From Rhodospirillales bacterium (GTDB taxonomy: Bacteria > Pseudomonadota > Alphaproteobacteria > Acetobacterales > Acetobacteraceae), in contig CANFKS010000009.1 in NCBI GenBank assembly GCA_947447625.1, positions 1 through 59,995 of the forward strand: 59,995 nucleotides of DNA. The letters are read 5' to 3'. The notes beneath the pieces were generated by a model. It did no database searches, was not told the DNA's origin, and saw nothing but the letters and a program-made list of their open reading frames with translations. Numbering within the stretch: the first letter of the stretch is position 1; each line of letters starts with the position of its first letter. Of the stretch, positions 17,113 to 26,970 are shown piece after piece. The translations under genes and the position numbers were made by a program.

Positions 17113-18120
17113 ATGCTGCGCTTCATCCTCCGACGGCTGGTGCTGCTGGTGCCGGTGCTGGTCGGGCTGTCGCTGCTGGTGTTCGCGATCTCCCACCTGC
17201 TGCCTGGCGACCCGGTGGCGCTCGCCGCCGGGCCGCAAGCGACGCGGGAGGAGATCGCGGCACTGGCGCGGGAGTTCGGCACTGATCGCTCATTGCCCGT
17301 GCAGTACTGGTCCTACGCGAGCGGGCTGCTGCGCGGGGAGTGGGGGCGCTCGGTGCTGACGCGGCGGCCGGTGTGGGAGGATTTGCGGATCTACCTGCCG
17401 GCGACGCTCGAACTCGTGGTGGCGGCGATGGCGATGGCGGTTCTGCTGGGCATTCCGGCGGGCCTGCTGTCGGCGATCTATGTCAACCGCTGGCCGGATT
17501 ATCTGTCGCGGCTGGCCTCGCTCGGCGCAATTTCGATGCCGCGGTTCTTCCTCGGGCTGTTGTTGCAGATCGGTTTTGCGATGGAACTCGGCTGGCTGCC
17601 GCTCGACGGGCGCTATCCCCTGATCGAGGAGCCGCCGCGCTTCGTCACCGGGTTCCTGACGATCGATGCCATGCTGGCGCTGAACGGCCAGGCGCTGATG
17701 CTGGCGTTGCTGCATCTCTGCCTGCCCGCCTTCGCCATGAGCCTCTCGCCGCTGGCCACCATCACGCGGATGATGCGGGCGGCGACCATCGAGGTGTTGC
17801 AGCAGGATTATGTGCTGACCGAGCGGGCGCTGGGCCTGCCGCGCCGGCTGATCCTGTTCAAATACGTCGCGCGCAACGCGATGTCGTCGAGCCTGACGGT
17901 GATCGGCCTTTATTTCGGCTGGCTGCTCGGCGGCTCCGTGCTGGTCGAGACGGTGTTCGACTGGCCCGGCGTTGGGCTTTACGCGACGAAGGCGATCGTG
18001 ACGCAGGATTTCATGCCGGTGATGGGCGTTACCTTGGCGATCGGGGTGGTGTTCGTGCTGGTCAACCTGTTGATCGACATCCTGTATGGGCTGCTCAACC
18101 CCAAGGTGCGGCTGCAATGA
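17113..18120 (+). CDS. ABC transporter permease, DppB/OppB type
   Basis: 335 aa with six membrane helices. The start MLRFILRRLVLLVPVLVGLS is typical of DppB proteins. The cytoplasmic EAA-like loop reads TIEVLQQDYVLTERALGLP, and the helix end GSVLVETVFDWPGVG is a family hallmark. It forms the inner-membrane channel with the DppC-type partner, whose start overlaps its stop by ATGA. Confidence 0.9.
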   Translation: MLRFILRRLVLLVPVLVGLSLLVFAISHLLPGDPVALAAGPQATREEIAALAREFGTDRSLPVQYWSYASGLLRGEWGRSVLTRRPVWEDLRIYLPATLELVVAAMAMAVLLGIPAGLLSAIYVNRWPDYLSRLASLGAISMPRFFLGLLLQIGFAMELGWLPLDGRYPLIEEPPRFVTGFLTIDAMLALNGQALMLALLHLCLPAFAMSLSPLATITRMMRAATIEVLQQDYVLTERALGLPRRLILFKYVARNAMSSSLTVIGLYFGWLLGGSVLVETVFDWPGVGLYATKAIVTQDFMPVMGVTLAIGVVFVLVNLLIDILYGLLNPKVRLQ

Positions 18121-18992
18121 GCGGAACCGGGCACCAGCCGCAAGCGCAGGCGTTCCGGCGGGCGATGTATCGTTTCGGGCACTCCTGGCTGTCGATCGCC
18201 GGGCTGGTGATCGTCGTGGCGCTGATTCTGACGGCGGTGCTCGGGCCCGCGCTGGTGCCGTATCCCGAGCATGTCGCCGGCGCCATCCGCACCGCGGCCC
18301 GGTTCCAGCCCCCTTCGTCGCGGGCCTGGTTCGGGACCAACGAGGTCGGCCAGGATGTGTTTTCGCTGACCGTTGCGGGCTCGCGGGTGTCGTTGCTGGC
18401 GGGGCTCGGCGTGGTGCTGCTGGGGGCGGCGATCGGCACGCTGGTGGGCGCCGTGGCCGGTTATGCCGGCGGCTGGGTGGACGAGGCGCTGATGCGGCTG
18501 ACCGACCTGATGCTGACCTTGCCGTCCCTCATCCTGGCGATGGCGATCGCTGCCGCGTTGGGGCCGGGGCTTGGCAACATGGTGTTCGCGATCGCGATGT
18601 CATGGTGGCCCGGCTTTGCCCGCCTGGTGCGCGGCGAGGTGCTCGCCAAGCGGGAGGAGGCGTTCGTGCTGGCGGTGCGCGCGCTTGGCGCGGGTCCCGC
18701 GCGCATCCTGGGGCGGCATATCCTGCCCAACATCATCTCGCCCATCATCGTCAAAATGTCGCTCGACATGGGGTTTGCGATCTTGACGGTCGCCTCCCTC
18801 GGCTTCGTCGGCATCGGTGTCAAGCCGCCGACGCCGGAATGGGGTTCGCTGCTGTCGCTGGCGCGGGGCTATGTGCCGGATTACTGGTGGACCGCGATTT
18901 TCCCGGGCTGCGCGATATTCCTCGCCGTGTTCGGCTTCAACCTGCTGGGCGATGGGCTGCGCGACGTGCTTGACCCCAAGACGCGGCGCTGA
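18117..18992 (+). CDS. ABC transporter permease, DppC/OppC type
   Basis: 291 aa. A short cytoplasmic N-terminus is followed by a first helix (LSIAGLVIVVALILTAVLGP), the segment WFGTNEVGQDVFSLTVAGSR that precedes the core in this family, and five more helices. The coupling loop is KREEAFVLAVRALGAGPAR. It ends GDGLRDVLDPKTRR, a standard DppC ending. ATGA overlap with the preceding permease; the ATPase gene starts three bases after its stop. Confidence 0.9.
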   Translation: MSGTGHQPQAQAFRRAMYRFGHSWLSIAGLVIVVALILTAVLGPALVPYPEHVAGAIRTAARFQPPSSRAWFGTNEVGQDVFSLTVAGSRVSLLAGLGVVLLGAAIGTLVGAVAGYAGGWVDEALMRLTDLMLTLPSLILAMAIAAALGPGLGNMVFAIAMSWWPGFARLVRGEVLAKREEAFVLAVRALGAGPARILGRHILPNIISPIIVKMSLDMGFAILTVASLGFVGIGVKPPTPEWGSLLSLARGYVPDYWWTAIFPGCAIFLAVFGFNLLGDGLRDVLDPKTRR

Positions 18993-18994
18993 GC

Positions 18995-20010
18995 ATGGCA
19001 CTGCTTGAAATCGAGAACCTGCACCTCGCCATGCGCTCCTTCGAGGGCGAGGCGCATGTGCTGAACGGCATCGACCTCGCGCTGGAGCAGGGCGAGATCT
19101 GGGGCCTGGTGGGCGAGACCGGCTGCGGCAAGTCCCTGACGGGGCTGTCGATCTCCCGCCTCGTGGCAAGCCCGCCAGCCCGCTACACGGCCGGCGCCAT
19201 CCGCTTCGCCGGGCAGGACCTGCTGCGGGCCGACGAGGCGGCGATGCAGCGCTTGCGCGGCCGGCGCATCGGCATGATCTTCCAGGATCCGACGACCAAC
19301 CTCAATCCGGTGTTCCGCATCGGCGAGCAGATGATCGACGTCGCCCTCCACGCCGCCGGCACCGATCCGTCGATCCTCGGCCTGCAAGCGGACGCTTCGC
19401 GCAGCGCCCGTCGCAAGGCGGCCCGGGCGCTGGCCATCCATATGCTCGATCGCGTCGGCATCGCGCGGGCTTCGGAGCGGATCGACGATTATCCGCACCA
19501 GTTCTCGGGCGGCATGCGCCAGCGCGTGCTGATCGCCATGGCGCTGATCGGTCGGCCCGACCTGCTGATCGCGGATGAGCCGACCACGGCACTCGATGTG
19601 TCGGTGCAGGCGCAGATCCTGCGGCTGTTGCATGATCTGGTCCTCGCCGATGGGCTCACGGTTCTGATGATCACCCATAATCTCGGCGTTGTGGCGCAGC
19701 TCTGCACCCATGTGGCCGTGATGTATGCCGGCAATATCGTGGAAAGCGGTACGACGCGGGCCGTTTTCAAGCGCCCGGCGCACCCCTACACGCGCGCCCT
19801 GATCGCCGCCGTGCCAACCGCGCGCAGCGTCCGCGGCCGGTTGCAGGGCCTGGCGGGCAGCGTGCCGAGCCTGATCGATGCGCCGCCGGGCTGCCGTTTC
19901 GCCTCGCGCTGCGCAGCGGCCCAGGCCGATTGCACGGCCGGCACGCCGCCTGCGCGCGAGATCGGGCCTGGCCACCGCGTCGCTTGCCTGCATCTGGCGG
20001 AGGCCGCGCC

Positions 20011-20014
<4 letters not shown>
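18995..20014 (+). CDS. ABC transporter ATP-binding protein, DppD/OppD type
   Basis: 339 aa ATPase with Walker A GETGCGKS, signature [15 protein letters not shown], Walker [13 protein letters not shown] and the H-loop THNL. The C-terminal extension carries the cysteine-rich [17 protein letters not shown] motif typical of oligopeptide ABC ATPases. It pairs with the ATPase encoded next to drive the two permeases. The stop overlaps the next start by ATGA. Confidence 0.92.
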
Positions 20015-20868
<854 letters not shown>

Positions 20869-20872
20869 TCCG

Positions 20873-21100
20873 CTACTTGGCGGCGGAACGGGCGATGGAA
20901 CTGATATCGGGCCGGGGGCGGCCGGAGGCGAGGCCGATTTCGTGGTCCTGGGCAGCGATGATGGTTTTGGCAGGCTCGTCGCCGTCAAGCCCGGTGAGAG
21001 CGGTGGCGGGAACGCGGCGGTTGGAACTGCGGGTGCCGTCGACATAGTAGACGTCAAAAGCAACGAAGCTGGTTTCGATCTTACGCCTGGGCGGGGCCAT
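20873..21100 (-). CDS. small conserved hypothetical protein
   Basis: 75 aa starting MAPPRRKIETSFVAFDVYYVDGT, with SSNRRVP in the middle and a charged end. I have no function for it. ATG 21100 is preceded by AAGGAG at six bases; ATG 21106 would leave no spacing. The beginning overlaps the end of the next upstream small gene by 20 bases, which suggests co-translation. Confidence 0.65.
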   Translation of the reverse strand: MAPPRRKIETSFVAFDVYYVDGTRSSNRRVPATALTGLDGDEPAKTIIAAQDHEIGLASGRPRPDISSIARSAAK

Positions 21101-21254
21101 TGTCATCTCCTTCGCTCGGCAGGTCGCCGCGCTCGCGCTCGGCCTTGCGCCGGGCGGTCTCTTCATCCTGCTCGCGCAGTTTGGCCTCTTTTTTCGCCAG
21201 TTTTGCGCGGTCCCGCTCGGCGCGCTGCTGGTTGTAGTTGACTTTGAAGGCCAT
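21081..21254 (-). CDS. small charged hypothetical protein (57 aa)
   Basis: The frame starts MAFKVNYNQQRAERDRAKL and continues with a highly charged helix (KKEAKLREQDEETARRKAE) ending GPAQA. It looks like a real gene: one long charged coiled-coil-like helix, and its 3' end carries the ribosome site of the next gene. Proteins of this type (MAFKVNYNQQR start) are common in Acetobacteraceae and relatives, to my recollection. Function unknown. Confidence 0.65.
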   Translation of the reverse strand: MAFKVNYNQQRAERDRAKLAKKEAKLREQDEETARRKAERERGDLPSEGDDNGPAQA

Positions 21255-21277
21255 GGGATCCTTCCTTCTGGATGGGG

Positions 21278-21472
21278 TCAGCTCTTGCGAAGCTGGCTTT
21301 CGCGGACGACACGCTCATGGCTGTCGCTCTGATGCTTGATCCGGTACTGCAGGTCCGACGTCTCGCTCGGGAGATGCCGGACAACGGTATAGACGCCACG
21401 AGGCACGTTGCCGTCGAGGCGCCCCGGGGAGAATTCGACGCGTTCTCCCACAGTGTAGCGGTGCGCGGCCAT
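21278..21472 (-). CDS. small conserved alphaproteobacterial protein
   Basis: 64 aa: MAAHRYTVGERVEFSPGRL, then VPRGVYTVVRHLPSET and a final HERVVRESQLRK. This fits a small beta-barrel-like fold of a family widespread in alphaproteobacteria with no assigned function. It is encoded between the cold-shock gene and two other small genes on the same strand. Confidence 0.75.
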   Translation of the reverse strand: MAAHRYTVGERVEFSPGRLDGNVPRGVYTVVRHLPSETSDLQYRIKHQSDSHERVVRESQLRKS

Positions 21473-21548
21473 GCCTGCTCCTCACGATGGGTTCAGTACT
21501 GCGTCAAGGCGTGCTGCCGCCGCGCGAACACGGCGGCAGCAAAAGGCG

Positions 21549-21752
21549 TCAGCTATCCTTGAGATTGACCGCAGAGACCTTGCCCTGCTGGCCGCGCTCG
21601 AGATCAAAGCTAACCTTCTGGCCTTCCTTCAGAGTCAGGCCGGCGCGCTCGACGGCGGAGATATGCACGAACACATCCTTGCTGCCATCATCGGGCTGAA
21701 TGAAACCGAAGCCTTTGGTGGTGTTGAACCACTTGACCGTACCAACTGACAT
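21549..21752 (-). CDS. cold-shock protein, CspA family
   Basis: 67 aa. It begins [20 protein letters not shown] and has both RNP motifs (KGFGFI and DVFVHISA) of the CSD nucleic-acid binding domain. It acts as an RNA chaperone or antiterminator in the cytoplasm. ATG 21752 gives the normal family length; upstream in-frame ATG 21770 is possible. The leader (21753-21860) contains a CCGCAA-GCTT-TTGCGG hairpin at 21837-21852. Confidence 0.93.
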   Translation of the reverse strand: MSVGTVKWFNTTKGFGFIQPDDGSKDVFVHISAVERAGLTLKEGQKVSFDLERGQQGKVSAVNLKDS

Positions 21753-21836
21753 ATCTGCATAACCTTGCATGCCGGCGACCCGCGATATGCGGACCGTATT
21801 GATTTTCGAAGAGGGGGGAACCGGATGCGTAATGCA

Positions 21837-21852
21837 CCGCAAGCTTTTGCGG
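21837..21852 (-). promoter_or_regulatory. hairpin in cold-shock gene leader
   Basis: CCGCAA and TTGCGG flank a four-base loop about 85 bases upstream of the cold-shock start codon. Long structured leaders that control translation are known for cspA-type genes; whether this one acts so is inference. Confidence 0.35.
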
Positions 21853-21932
21853 TCAGCCCAGGCCGAAAAGTGCCGAGACCGCTATATGGACGCTCTTGCC
21901 CGAAATAGCCAGGGAAAGCGTAACTTTTCCCT

Positions 21933-22754
21933 TCAGCGTTTATACCTGCGCTGCAACAGCATGCTGCCGGCCATCGTCAGCCCCAATGTGACGAACAGCA
22001 GGATGAACGCCAAAGCCGCCCCGAACGGCCAATTTGTCGTGCGCACGAACTGGTCGTAGACCGCCGGCGCCATCATCTTGAACCGCGCACCGCCGAGCAG
22101 CACAGGGGTGGCATACGCGTTCATGCACAGGATGAACACCAGCGCCGAGCCCGCCGCAACGCCGGGCAGGCTGAGCGGCAGCACCACGCGGCAAAACACC
22201 GTGAACGGCCGCGCCCCCAAATTCTGCGCCGCCTCCTCCGCATTGACCGGGATGCTCTCGATCACCGAGGCCAGGGTCAGGATCATGTAGGGCAACACGA
22301 CGGTGACGATGCCGACGATCACCGCGCCCTGGGTATACATCATCTCGACGCCGCTGAACCCCATCGCCTTGAGCGATGCATTCAGCACCCCGGAATTGCC
22401 GAGCAGCGTCATCCACCCGGCTGCCCGCACCACATTGCCCACCATCAGCGGAAAGACCGTCAGCAGCGTGAGCGGTCCCTTCCACTTGCCCTGCATCCGC
22501 GCCAGCACATAGGCGGCGGGGAAGCCGAGGATGAGCGCGATGACAGTCGCCTCGAACGCCACCGTCAATGTCGTGCGCAGCACCGCCCAGTAGTACGGAT
22601 CGCTGACGGCAGCCAGGTAGTTGGCCGGCGTCACCGCCGCGATCATCAGTTCGGTCGGGCTGTACAGGTTCAACGAATAGCGAAACAGCAGCGCCATCGG
22701 CGCGACCATCATCGCAAACACCAGCAATACCGCAGGGAGGAGAAGGCCCGCCAT
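21933..22754 (-). CDS. ABC transporter permease, PotB-like
   Basis: 273 aa with six membrane helices. The EAA loop is IPVNAEEAAQNLGARPFTVF, typical of spermidine/putrescine- and iron-type importers. It lies at the 3' end of a five-gene minus-strand operon (permease, ATPase, two binding proteins, this permease). A short inverted repeat (AGGGAAA with TTTCCCT, 21911-21932) directly follows its stop and may be the operon terminator. Confidence 0.88.
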   Translation of the reverse strand: MAGLLLPAVLLVFAMMVAPMALLFRYSLNLYSPTELMIAAVTPANYLAAVSDPYYWAVLRTTLTVAFEATVIALILGFPAAYVLARMQGKWKGPLTLLTVFPLMVGNVVRAAGWMTLLGNSGVLNASLKAMGFSGVEMMYTQGAVIVGIVTVVLPYMILTLASVIESIPVNAEEAAQNLGARPFTVFCRVVLPLSLPGVAAGSALVFILCMNAYATPVLLGGARFKMMAPAVYDQFVRTTNWPFGAALAFILLFVTLGLTMAGSMLLQRRYKR

Positions 22755-22774
22755 GTGCTAGATCGCTCTCATGC

Positions 22775-23791
22775 TCAGCCCTTGAACGCCTTGTTCCAGA
22801 ACTCCAGGATCTTCGGGTTGAACTGCGCCTGCGCCTCGTAGTCCGGAATGCGGAACTTCGCCTTGTCGGCCTCCGAGAAGCTGATCCCGGCCGCCAGCTC
22901 CGGCGAGAGGTTCGCATTGGCGACGGTCGGGCCGTAGCCCATCTTGTCCGCGAAACCGAGCTGCGCCGAAGGGTCGAGCATGGCATCCAGATAGGCCCAG
23001 GCGTTGTCCTTGTTCTGCGCGTTCCTCGGCACCGCGGCCTCGAAAATCACCGGGATCGCGCCTTCCTCCGGCACTGTATGCGCCAGCTTGATGCCGCTTT
23101 TTTTCCACATGAATGCGCGCGCCAGCCACATCGGCGCGATCCACACATCCTCGGCCTTCATCGCCTGGACGAGTTGCTCATGCGAGGGAAACAGCTTGGG
23201 ATCGAGCTTCTTGAGGTCGAGCAGCGCCTTCTTGGCCGGCTCCCAGTCGCTCATCGAACCGCCATGGGCAATCGCCGCCCCCATCGTAACCACGCCGTAG
23301 TTCAGGTCCGGAATGGCGACGCGGCCCTGGTATTTCGGGTTCCACAAATCGGCGAACCCCTTGGGGGGCGTGCTGATCTTGTCCGGATTGTAGATGATCA
23401 CCTGGGCGGAGACGATGTGCGGAATGCAGTACGGCTTGCGCAGCGAGGCAATGATGTTCCCGCTATTGGCAAGCCTGTCGAACGGCACCGGCTCAAGCAC
23501 GTTGAGCAGGCTCATCTGATACATATCGGCATCGCCGAGATGCACCACATCCATGCTGCCGCGCCGTGCGCTGCGCTCGGCGGTCAGCTTGGTCTTGCGG
23601 GTGTCCTGCGAACCCAGATCCTGCGTGACCTCGATGCCGCGCGGGTCCAGCACGGGCTTTTCGACATTGCGGCTCAGCAGCTCGCCATAATCCCCGCCCC
23701 ACGTCGCAACCGTGACGGACCCTGCCGCATGTGCGCGCGAGACGAAGGGGGCGGCAAGTGCGCCCCCCATCAGCAAGCGACGGCTGATCAC
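22775..23791 (-). CDS. ABC transporter substrate-binding protein (PotD/iron-type), copy 2
   Basis: 338 aa periplasmic binding protein. The likely start is GTG 23791, which overlaps the upstream stop as GTGA and has AAGGA nine bases upstream; ATG 23812 would add seven residues. The leader ISRRLLMGGALAAPFVSRAHA has an RR pair suggesting Tat export. Segments VATWGGDYGELL, CIPHIVSAQVIIYNPDKI and WAYLDAMLDPSAQ align closely with the neighbouring binding protein, so the two are tandem paralogues. The ligand is likely a polyamine, amino-acid derivative or chelated metal. Confidence 0.85.
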   Translation of the reverse strand: MISRRLLMGGALAAPFVSRAHAAGSVTVATWGGDYGELLSRNVEKPVLDPRGIEVTQDLGSQDTRKTKLTAERSARRGSMDVVHLGDADMYQMSLLNVLEPVPFDRLANSGNIIASLRKPYCIPHIVSAQVIIYNPDKISTPPKGFADLWNPKYQGRVAIPDLNYGVVTMGAAIAHGGSMSDWEPAKKALLDLKKLDPKLFPSHEQLVQAMKAEDVWIAPMWLARAFMWKKSGIKLAHTVPEEGAIPVIFEAAVPRNAQNKDNAWAYLDAMLDPSAQLGFADKMGYGPTVANANLSPELAAGISFSEADKAKFRIPDYEAQAQFNPKILEFWNKAFKG

Positions 23792-24813
23792 GCCTTGAAT
23801 TCCTTGTTCCACCAGTCGAGCAGCGCCGCCGTTTCCTTGGCGAGATAGGCGAAATCGGGATACTTCATCGCCGCCGTCTCAGCGTCGGTGAAGCCGATCT
23901 CCTTCATCAGCGGCCCCGGCACATTGGCGTTGTCGGTGGTCGGCGCATACGACATCTTCTCGGCAAACGCGTTCTGGGCGCGCGGCTCCAGCATGGCGTT
24001 CAGATAGGCCAGCCCATTGGCCTTGTTCGGCGCGTTCTTGGTCACCGAGGCGCCCGACACATAGGCGATCGGGCCTTCCGACGGCACGGCGGTCGCCATG
24101 TTGATGCCGCCCTTTTTCCAAAACACGCCGCGCGCCAGCCACATCGGCCCATACAGCACCTCGTCGGTCTTCATCCCCGTGGCAAACGCCTCGTTGGACG
24201 GGTAGATCCGCGGATTGGCCGCCTTCTTCAACTCCATCAGCGCCTTCTTGCCGCGCGTGAAGTCATCCATCGGGCCGCCATGGGCAAGATTGGCGAGCAT
24301 GATGACGTAGAGATACTGGATGTCGATCAGCCCGAGCTTGCCCGCGTTCTTGCTGTCCCACATGTCGATGAAGCCCTTGGGGGCGGCCATCTTGGCGGGA
24401 TTATAGACCATCACCTTGCCCGAGATGATATGCGGGATCGAATAGGCCGTGCGATACGCCTTGGGCACGTGCTTGAGGTTGGGCACGTTCTCCTCGGTGA
24501 TCGGCTCCCACACGCCGAGCTGGGACATCGTGTAAAGATCGATATCCGACAGGCAGGCGACATCCATCGCACCGCGGCGCGCATTGCGCTCGGCGGTGAT
24601 CTTGGCGCGCCGCGCATCCTGGTTGCCAACATCCTGCAACACCTCGGTGCCGGCCGGTGCCAGCAGCGGCTTGTCGATGTTGTCGGCCAACAGGGCCGCA
24701 TAATCGCCCCCCCAGGTGCCGACAATCACCTGCCCGGCGGCGCGGGCGTTCGGGGCGAGGGTTGCGGCAGCGGCGGTGCCGAGCAGGGTGCGGCGGCCAA
24801 GTTTCAGGGTCAT
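23788..24813 (-). CDS. ABC transporter substrate-binding protein (PotD/iron-type), copy 1
   Basis: 341 aa with a Tat-like leader ([22 protein letters not shown]). Core segments GTWGGDYAALLADN, YSIPHIISGKVMVYNPAKM, and LAYLNAMLEPRAQ match the next gene's product position by position. The start overlaps the ATPase stop by ATGA (24810-24813). Having two tandem binding proteins for one transporter suggests two related ligands or a recent duplication that is diverging. Confidence 0.88.
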   Translation of the reverse strand: MTLKLGRRTLLGTAAAATLAPNARAAGQVIVGTWGGDYAALLADNIDKPLLAPAGTEVLQDVGNQDARRAKITAERNARRGAMDVACLSDIDLYTMSQLGVWEPITEENVPNLKHVPKAYRTAYSIPHIISGKVMVYNPAKMAAPKGFIDMWDSKNAGKLGLIDIQYLYVIMLANLAHGGPMDDFTRGKKALMELKKAANPRIYPSNEAFATGMKTDEVLYGPMWLARGVFWKKGGINMATAVPSEGPIAYVSGASVTKNAPNKANGLAYLNAMLEPRAQNAFAEKMSYAPTTDNANVPGPLMKEIGFTDAETAAMKYPDFAYLAKETAALLDWWNKEFKA

Positions 24814-25874
24814 GCAAGCTCTCCGTTGGGTTCAGGGCTGAGCAGACGGCCGGCACGACCGGCCCAATCGAGGTGAACGACATCGCCGGGCGCAAGCCCG
24901 CGCAGCCTGTCGCCCGGGGTAGGCGTGGGGCGGGTGACCAGCACCGTGCCCGCATCGGTTTCGACATGCCAGTCGGTCAGACCGCCGAGATAAGTCACCA
25001 TCCCGATCCGGCCAGGCAGAAGTCCAGCCTGCACGTCGATCAAAACCCGCTCCGGGCGCACCACCATGGCGGCGGCCTGGCCGGGCACGCCGCCGTCGCA
25101 CGGCAACGCGATGGCGCCGGCGCGCAAGATGCCCGGCGTCTCCACCGTGCCGTGGAAGATGTTGCAGCGGCCGAGAAACCCCGCCACGAACAAATCCGCC
25201 GGCCGCTCATACAGTTCCTCCGGCGGCCCGATCTGGCAGACCCGGCCATGGTTCATCACCACCATCCGGTCAGCCATCGTCAGCGCCTCCTCCTGGTCGT
25301 GCGTCACGAACAGGGTGGTGAGGCCAAGCCGCTGCTGCAGCGCGCGGATTTCGACCCGCACCTCGGCGCGCAACCTGGCATCGAGATTGGACAGCGGCTC
25401 ATCGAGCAGAAACACCCCGGGGTTGACCACCAGCGCACGGGCCAGTGCCACGCGCTGCTGCTGCCCGCCCGAGAGCTGGGCGATCCGCCGCTCCGCATAG
25501 CCATCAAGCCGCACCAGGCGCAGCGCCTCGGCAATCCGCGGCCCGCGCTCGGCCTTCGGCACCCGGCGCATCTCAAGCCCAAAGCCGACATTCTCCGCCA
25601 CCGTCATATGCGGAAACAGCGCATAGCCCTGGAACACCATCCCGGTGTCCCGCGCATAAGGCGGCGCCTTCGTCACATCGGTGCCCCCGATCACGATCCG
25701 CCCCTCGGTCGGCGCGATGAAACCCGCCACCATCCGCAGCGTCGTCGTCTTGCCGCAGCCAGACGGGCCGAGCAAGGCCACCAATTCGCCCTGCTCCACC
25801 GCAAGATCGACCCGATCGACCGCCACCGTCGGGCCATACATCTTGCGCAGCCCCTCCAACACAAGACGCGTCAC
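24810..25874 (-). CDS. ABC transporter ATP-binding protein, PotA-like
   Basis: 354 aa starting with GTG 25874 (MTRLVLEGLRKMYGPTVAVD). It has Walker A GPSGCGKTT, signature LSGGQQQRVALARAL, Walker B VFLLDEPLSNLD and H-loop THDQ, followed by a C-terminal TOBE-type regulatory domain. It would power the permeases on both sides. The start codon lies in the last unit of a 23-bp tandem array that separates it from the upstream permease gene. Confidence 0.92.
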   Translation of the reverse strand: MTRLVLEGLRKMYGPTVAVDRVDLAVEQGELVALLGPSGCGKTTTLRMVAGFIAPTEGRIVIGGTDVTKAPPYARDTGMVFQGYALFPHMTVAENVGFGLEMRRVPKAERGPRIAEALRLVRLDGYAERRIAQLSGGQQQRVALARALVVNPGVFLLDEPLSNLDARLRAEVRVEIRALQQRLGLTTLFVTHDQEEALTMADRMVVMNHGRVCQIGPPEELYERPADLFVAGFLGRCNIFHGTVETPGILRAGAIALPCDGGVPGQAAAMVVRPERVLIDVQAGLLPGRIGMVTYLGGLTDWHVETDAGTVLVTRPTPTPGDRLRGLAPGDVVHLDWAGRAGRLLSPEPNGELA

Positions 25875-25942
25875 AACACCATCCCCCCGCGCATCACGAC
25901 ACCATCTCCCCGCGCATCACGACACCATCTCCCCGCGCGTCA
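25871..25942 (-). repeat. 23-bp tandem repeat spanning the potC-like stop and potA-like start
   Basis: Three full units (25871-25893, 25894-25916, 25917-25939) and the beginning of a fourth. Read on the minus strand each unit holds GGGGAG (or GGGGGG), then ATGGTGTCGTGA or a one-base variant. The permease stop TGA sits in the first unit and the ATPase GTG start in the last, so the intercistronic junction itself has been copied. Confidence 0.9.
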
Positions 25943-26746
25943 CGACACGACCCGCGACAGGTTCACATAGCGATCCGTAATCAGCATCAGCGCCCCGATC
26001 AGCACAATCTGGATCGTGGCGACAGCCGCAAGCGTGGGATCGATCCGGAATTCGAGATAATTGAGCATTTCCACCGGCAAGGTCGAACGGCCGGGGCCGA
26101 CGAGAAGAAGAGAGAGTTCGAGGTTCTCGAAACTCTGGATGAAACTGAACAGCGCCCCCGCCACCACCCCCGAGCGCATCATCGGCAGCGTGATACGGCG
26201 AAACACCGTCCACGGCCGCGCACCCAGATTGGCCGCCGCCTCCTCCGCCGCCGGGCCAATTCCCTGCAACGAAGCCGCCACCAGCCGCACCGTCCACGGC
26301 ACCGTCAACAACACATGCGCCGCAATCAGCCCAGGCAACGTCGCGCGGATATCCACGTCGATCACGTTCTCGACCTCGACGAAAAACACATAAAGCGCCG
26401 TGCCCAGCACCACCCCCGGCACCGCCAGCGGGCTCAGCATCAACGCGCCCAGCGCCTCCTTGCCCGGAAACCGTGCCCGCACCAGCGCATAGGCCGCCGC
26501 CGTGCCGATTGTCACACCAAGGACGGCGGCGATCAGCGCGAGCTGCAGCGAATTCACGAAACCGCGGGCAAACTGCTTCTTGTCCCAGGCATTCACATAC
26601 CAGCGCCATGTGTAGCCCTCAGGCGGGAAGGAGACCACTTCCTGGTCAAAAAAACTCAGCCACATCACGGCAAGCATCGGCAGCAGCACGGACGCGAACA
26701 CCGCGCCGACCCCGCCTCGCCATAGTATCGCGCGCACCATCCTCAT
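25940..26746 (-). CDS. ABC transporter permease, PotC-like
   Basis: 268 aa with six membrane helices. The EAA loop reads IGPAAEEAAANLGARPWTVF, and the segment GTAAAYALVRARFPGK precedes the third helix as in PotC. ATG 26746 (MRMVRAILW) gives the normal length; ATG 26740 is possible. It is the first gene of the five-gene importer operon and divergent from the asparaginase gene. Confidence 0.86.
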   Translation of the reverse strand: MRMVRAILWRGGVGAVFASVLLPMLAVMWLSFFDQEVVSFPPEGYTWRWYVNAWDKKQFARGFVNSLQLALIAAVLGVTIGTAAAYALVRARFPGKEALGALMLSPLAVPGVVLGTALYVFFVEVENVIDVDIRATLPGLIAAHVLLTVPWTVRLVAASLQGIGPAAEEAAANLGARPWTVFRRITLPMMRSGVVAGALFSFIQSFENLELSLLLVGPGRSTLPVEMLNYLEFRIDPTLAAVATIQIVLIGALMLITDRYVNLSRVVS

Positions 26747-26970
26747 ACCGCATCGTGCGATTTCAGGGGGGCGGAGGCAAGGGCAAGAATGCCGAATTCC
26801 TGCTTCTCGTGCCGCCATTTCTGGACCAGGGGACACCATCGCTCACCGACCTGCTGCTGCGCTCCGTCCCGCACCGCATCACCCATCTGCCAGCCCCCTC
26901 TTTCACTTCCGTCAAGTCACTTCTAGAACGGCTCAGGTCCAGGAACGCGTGAAGCGAAAAGTGAGTGTCC

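Noticed and set aside
25871-25942. CRISPR-like array
   Set aside because: The units are directly adjacent with no spacers, and only three in number; the same holds for the other tandem arrays.
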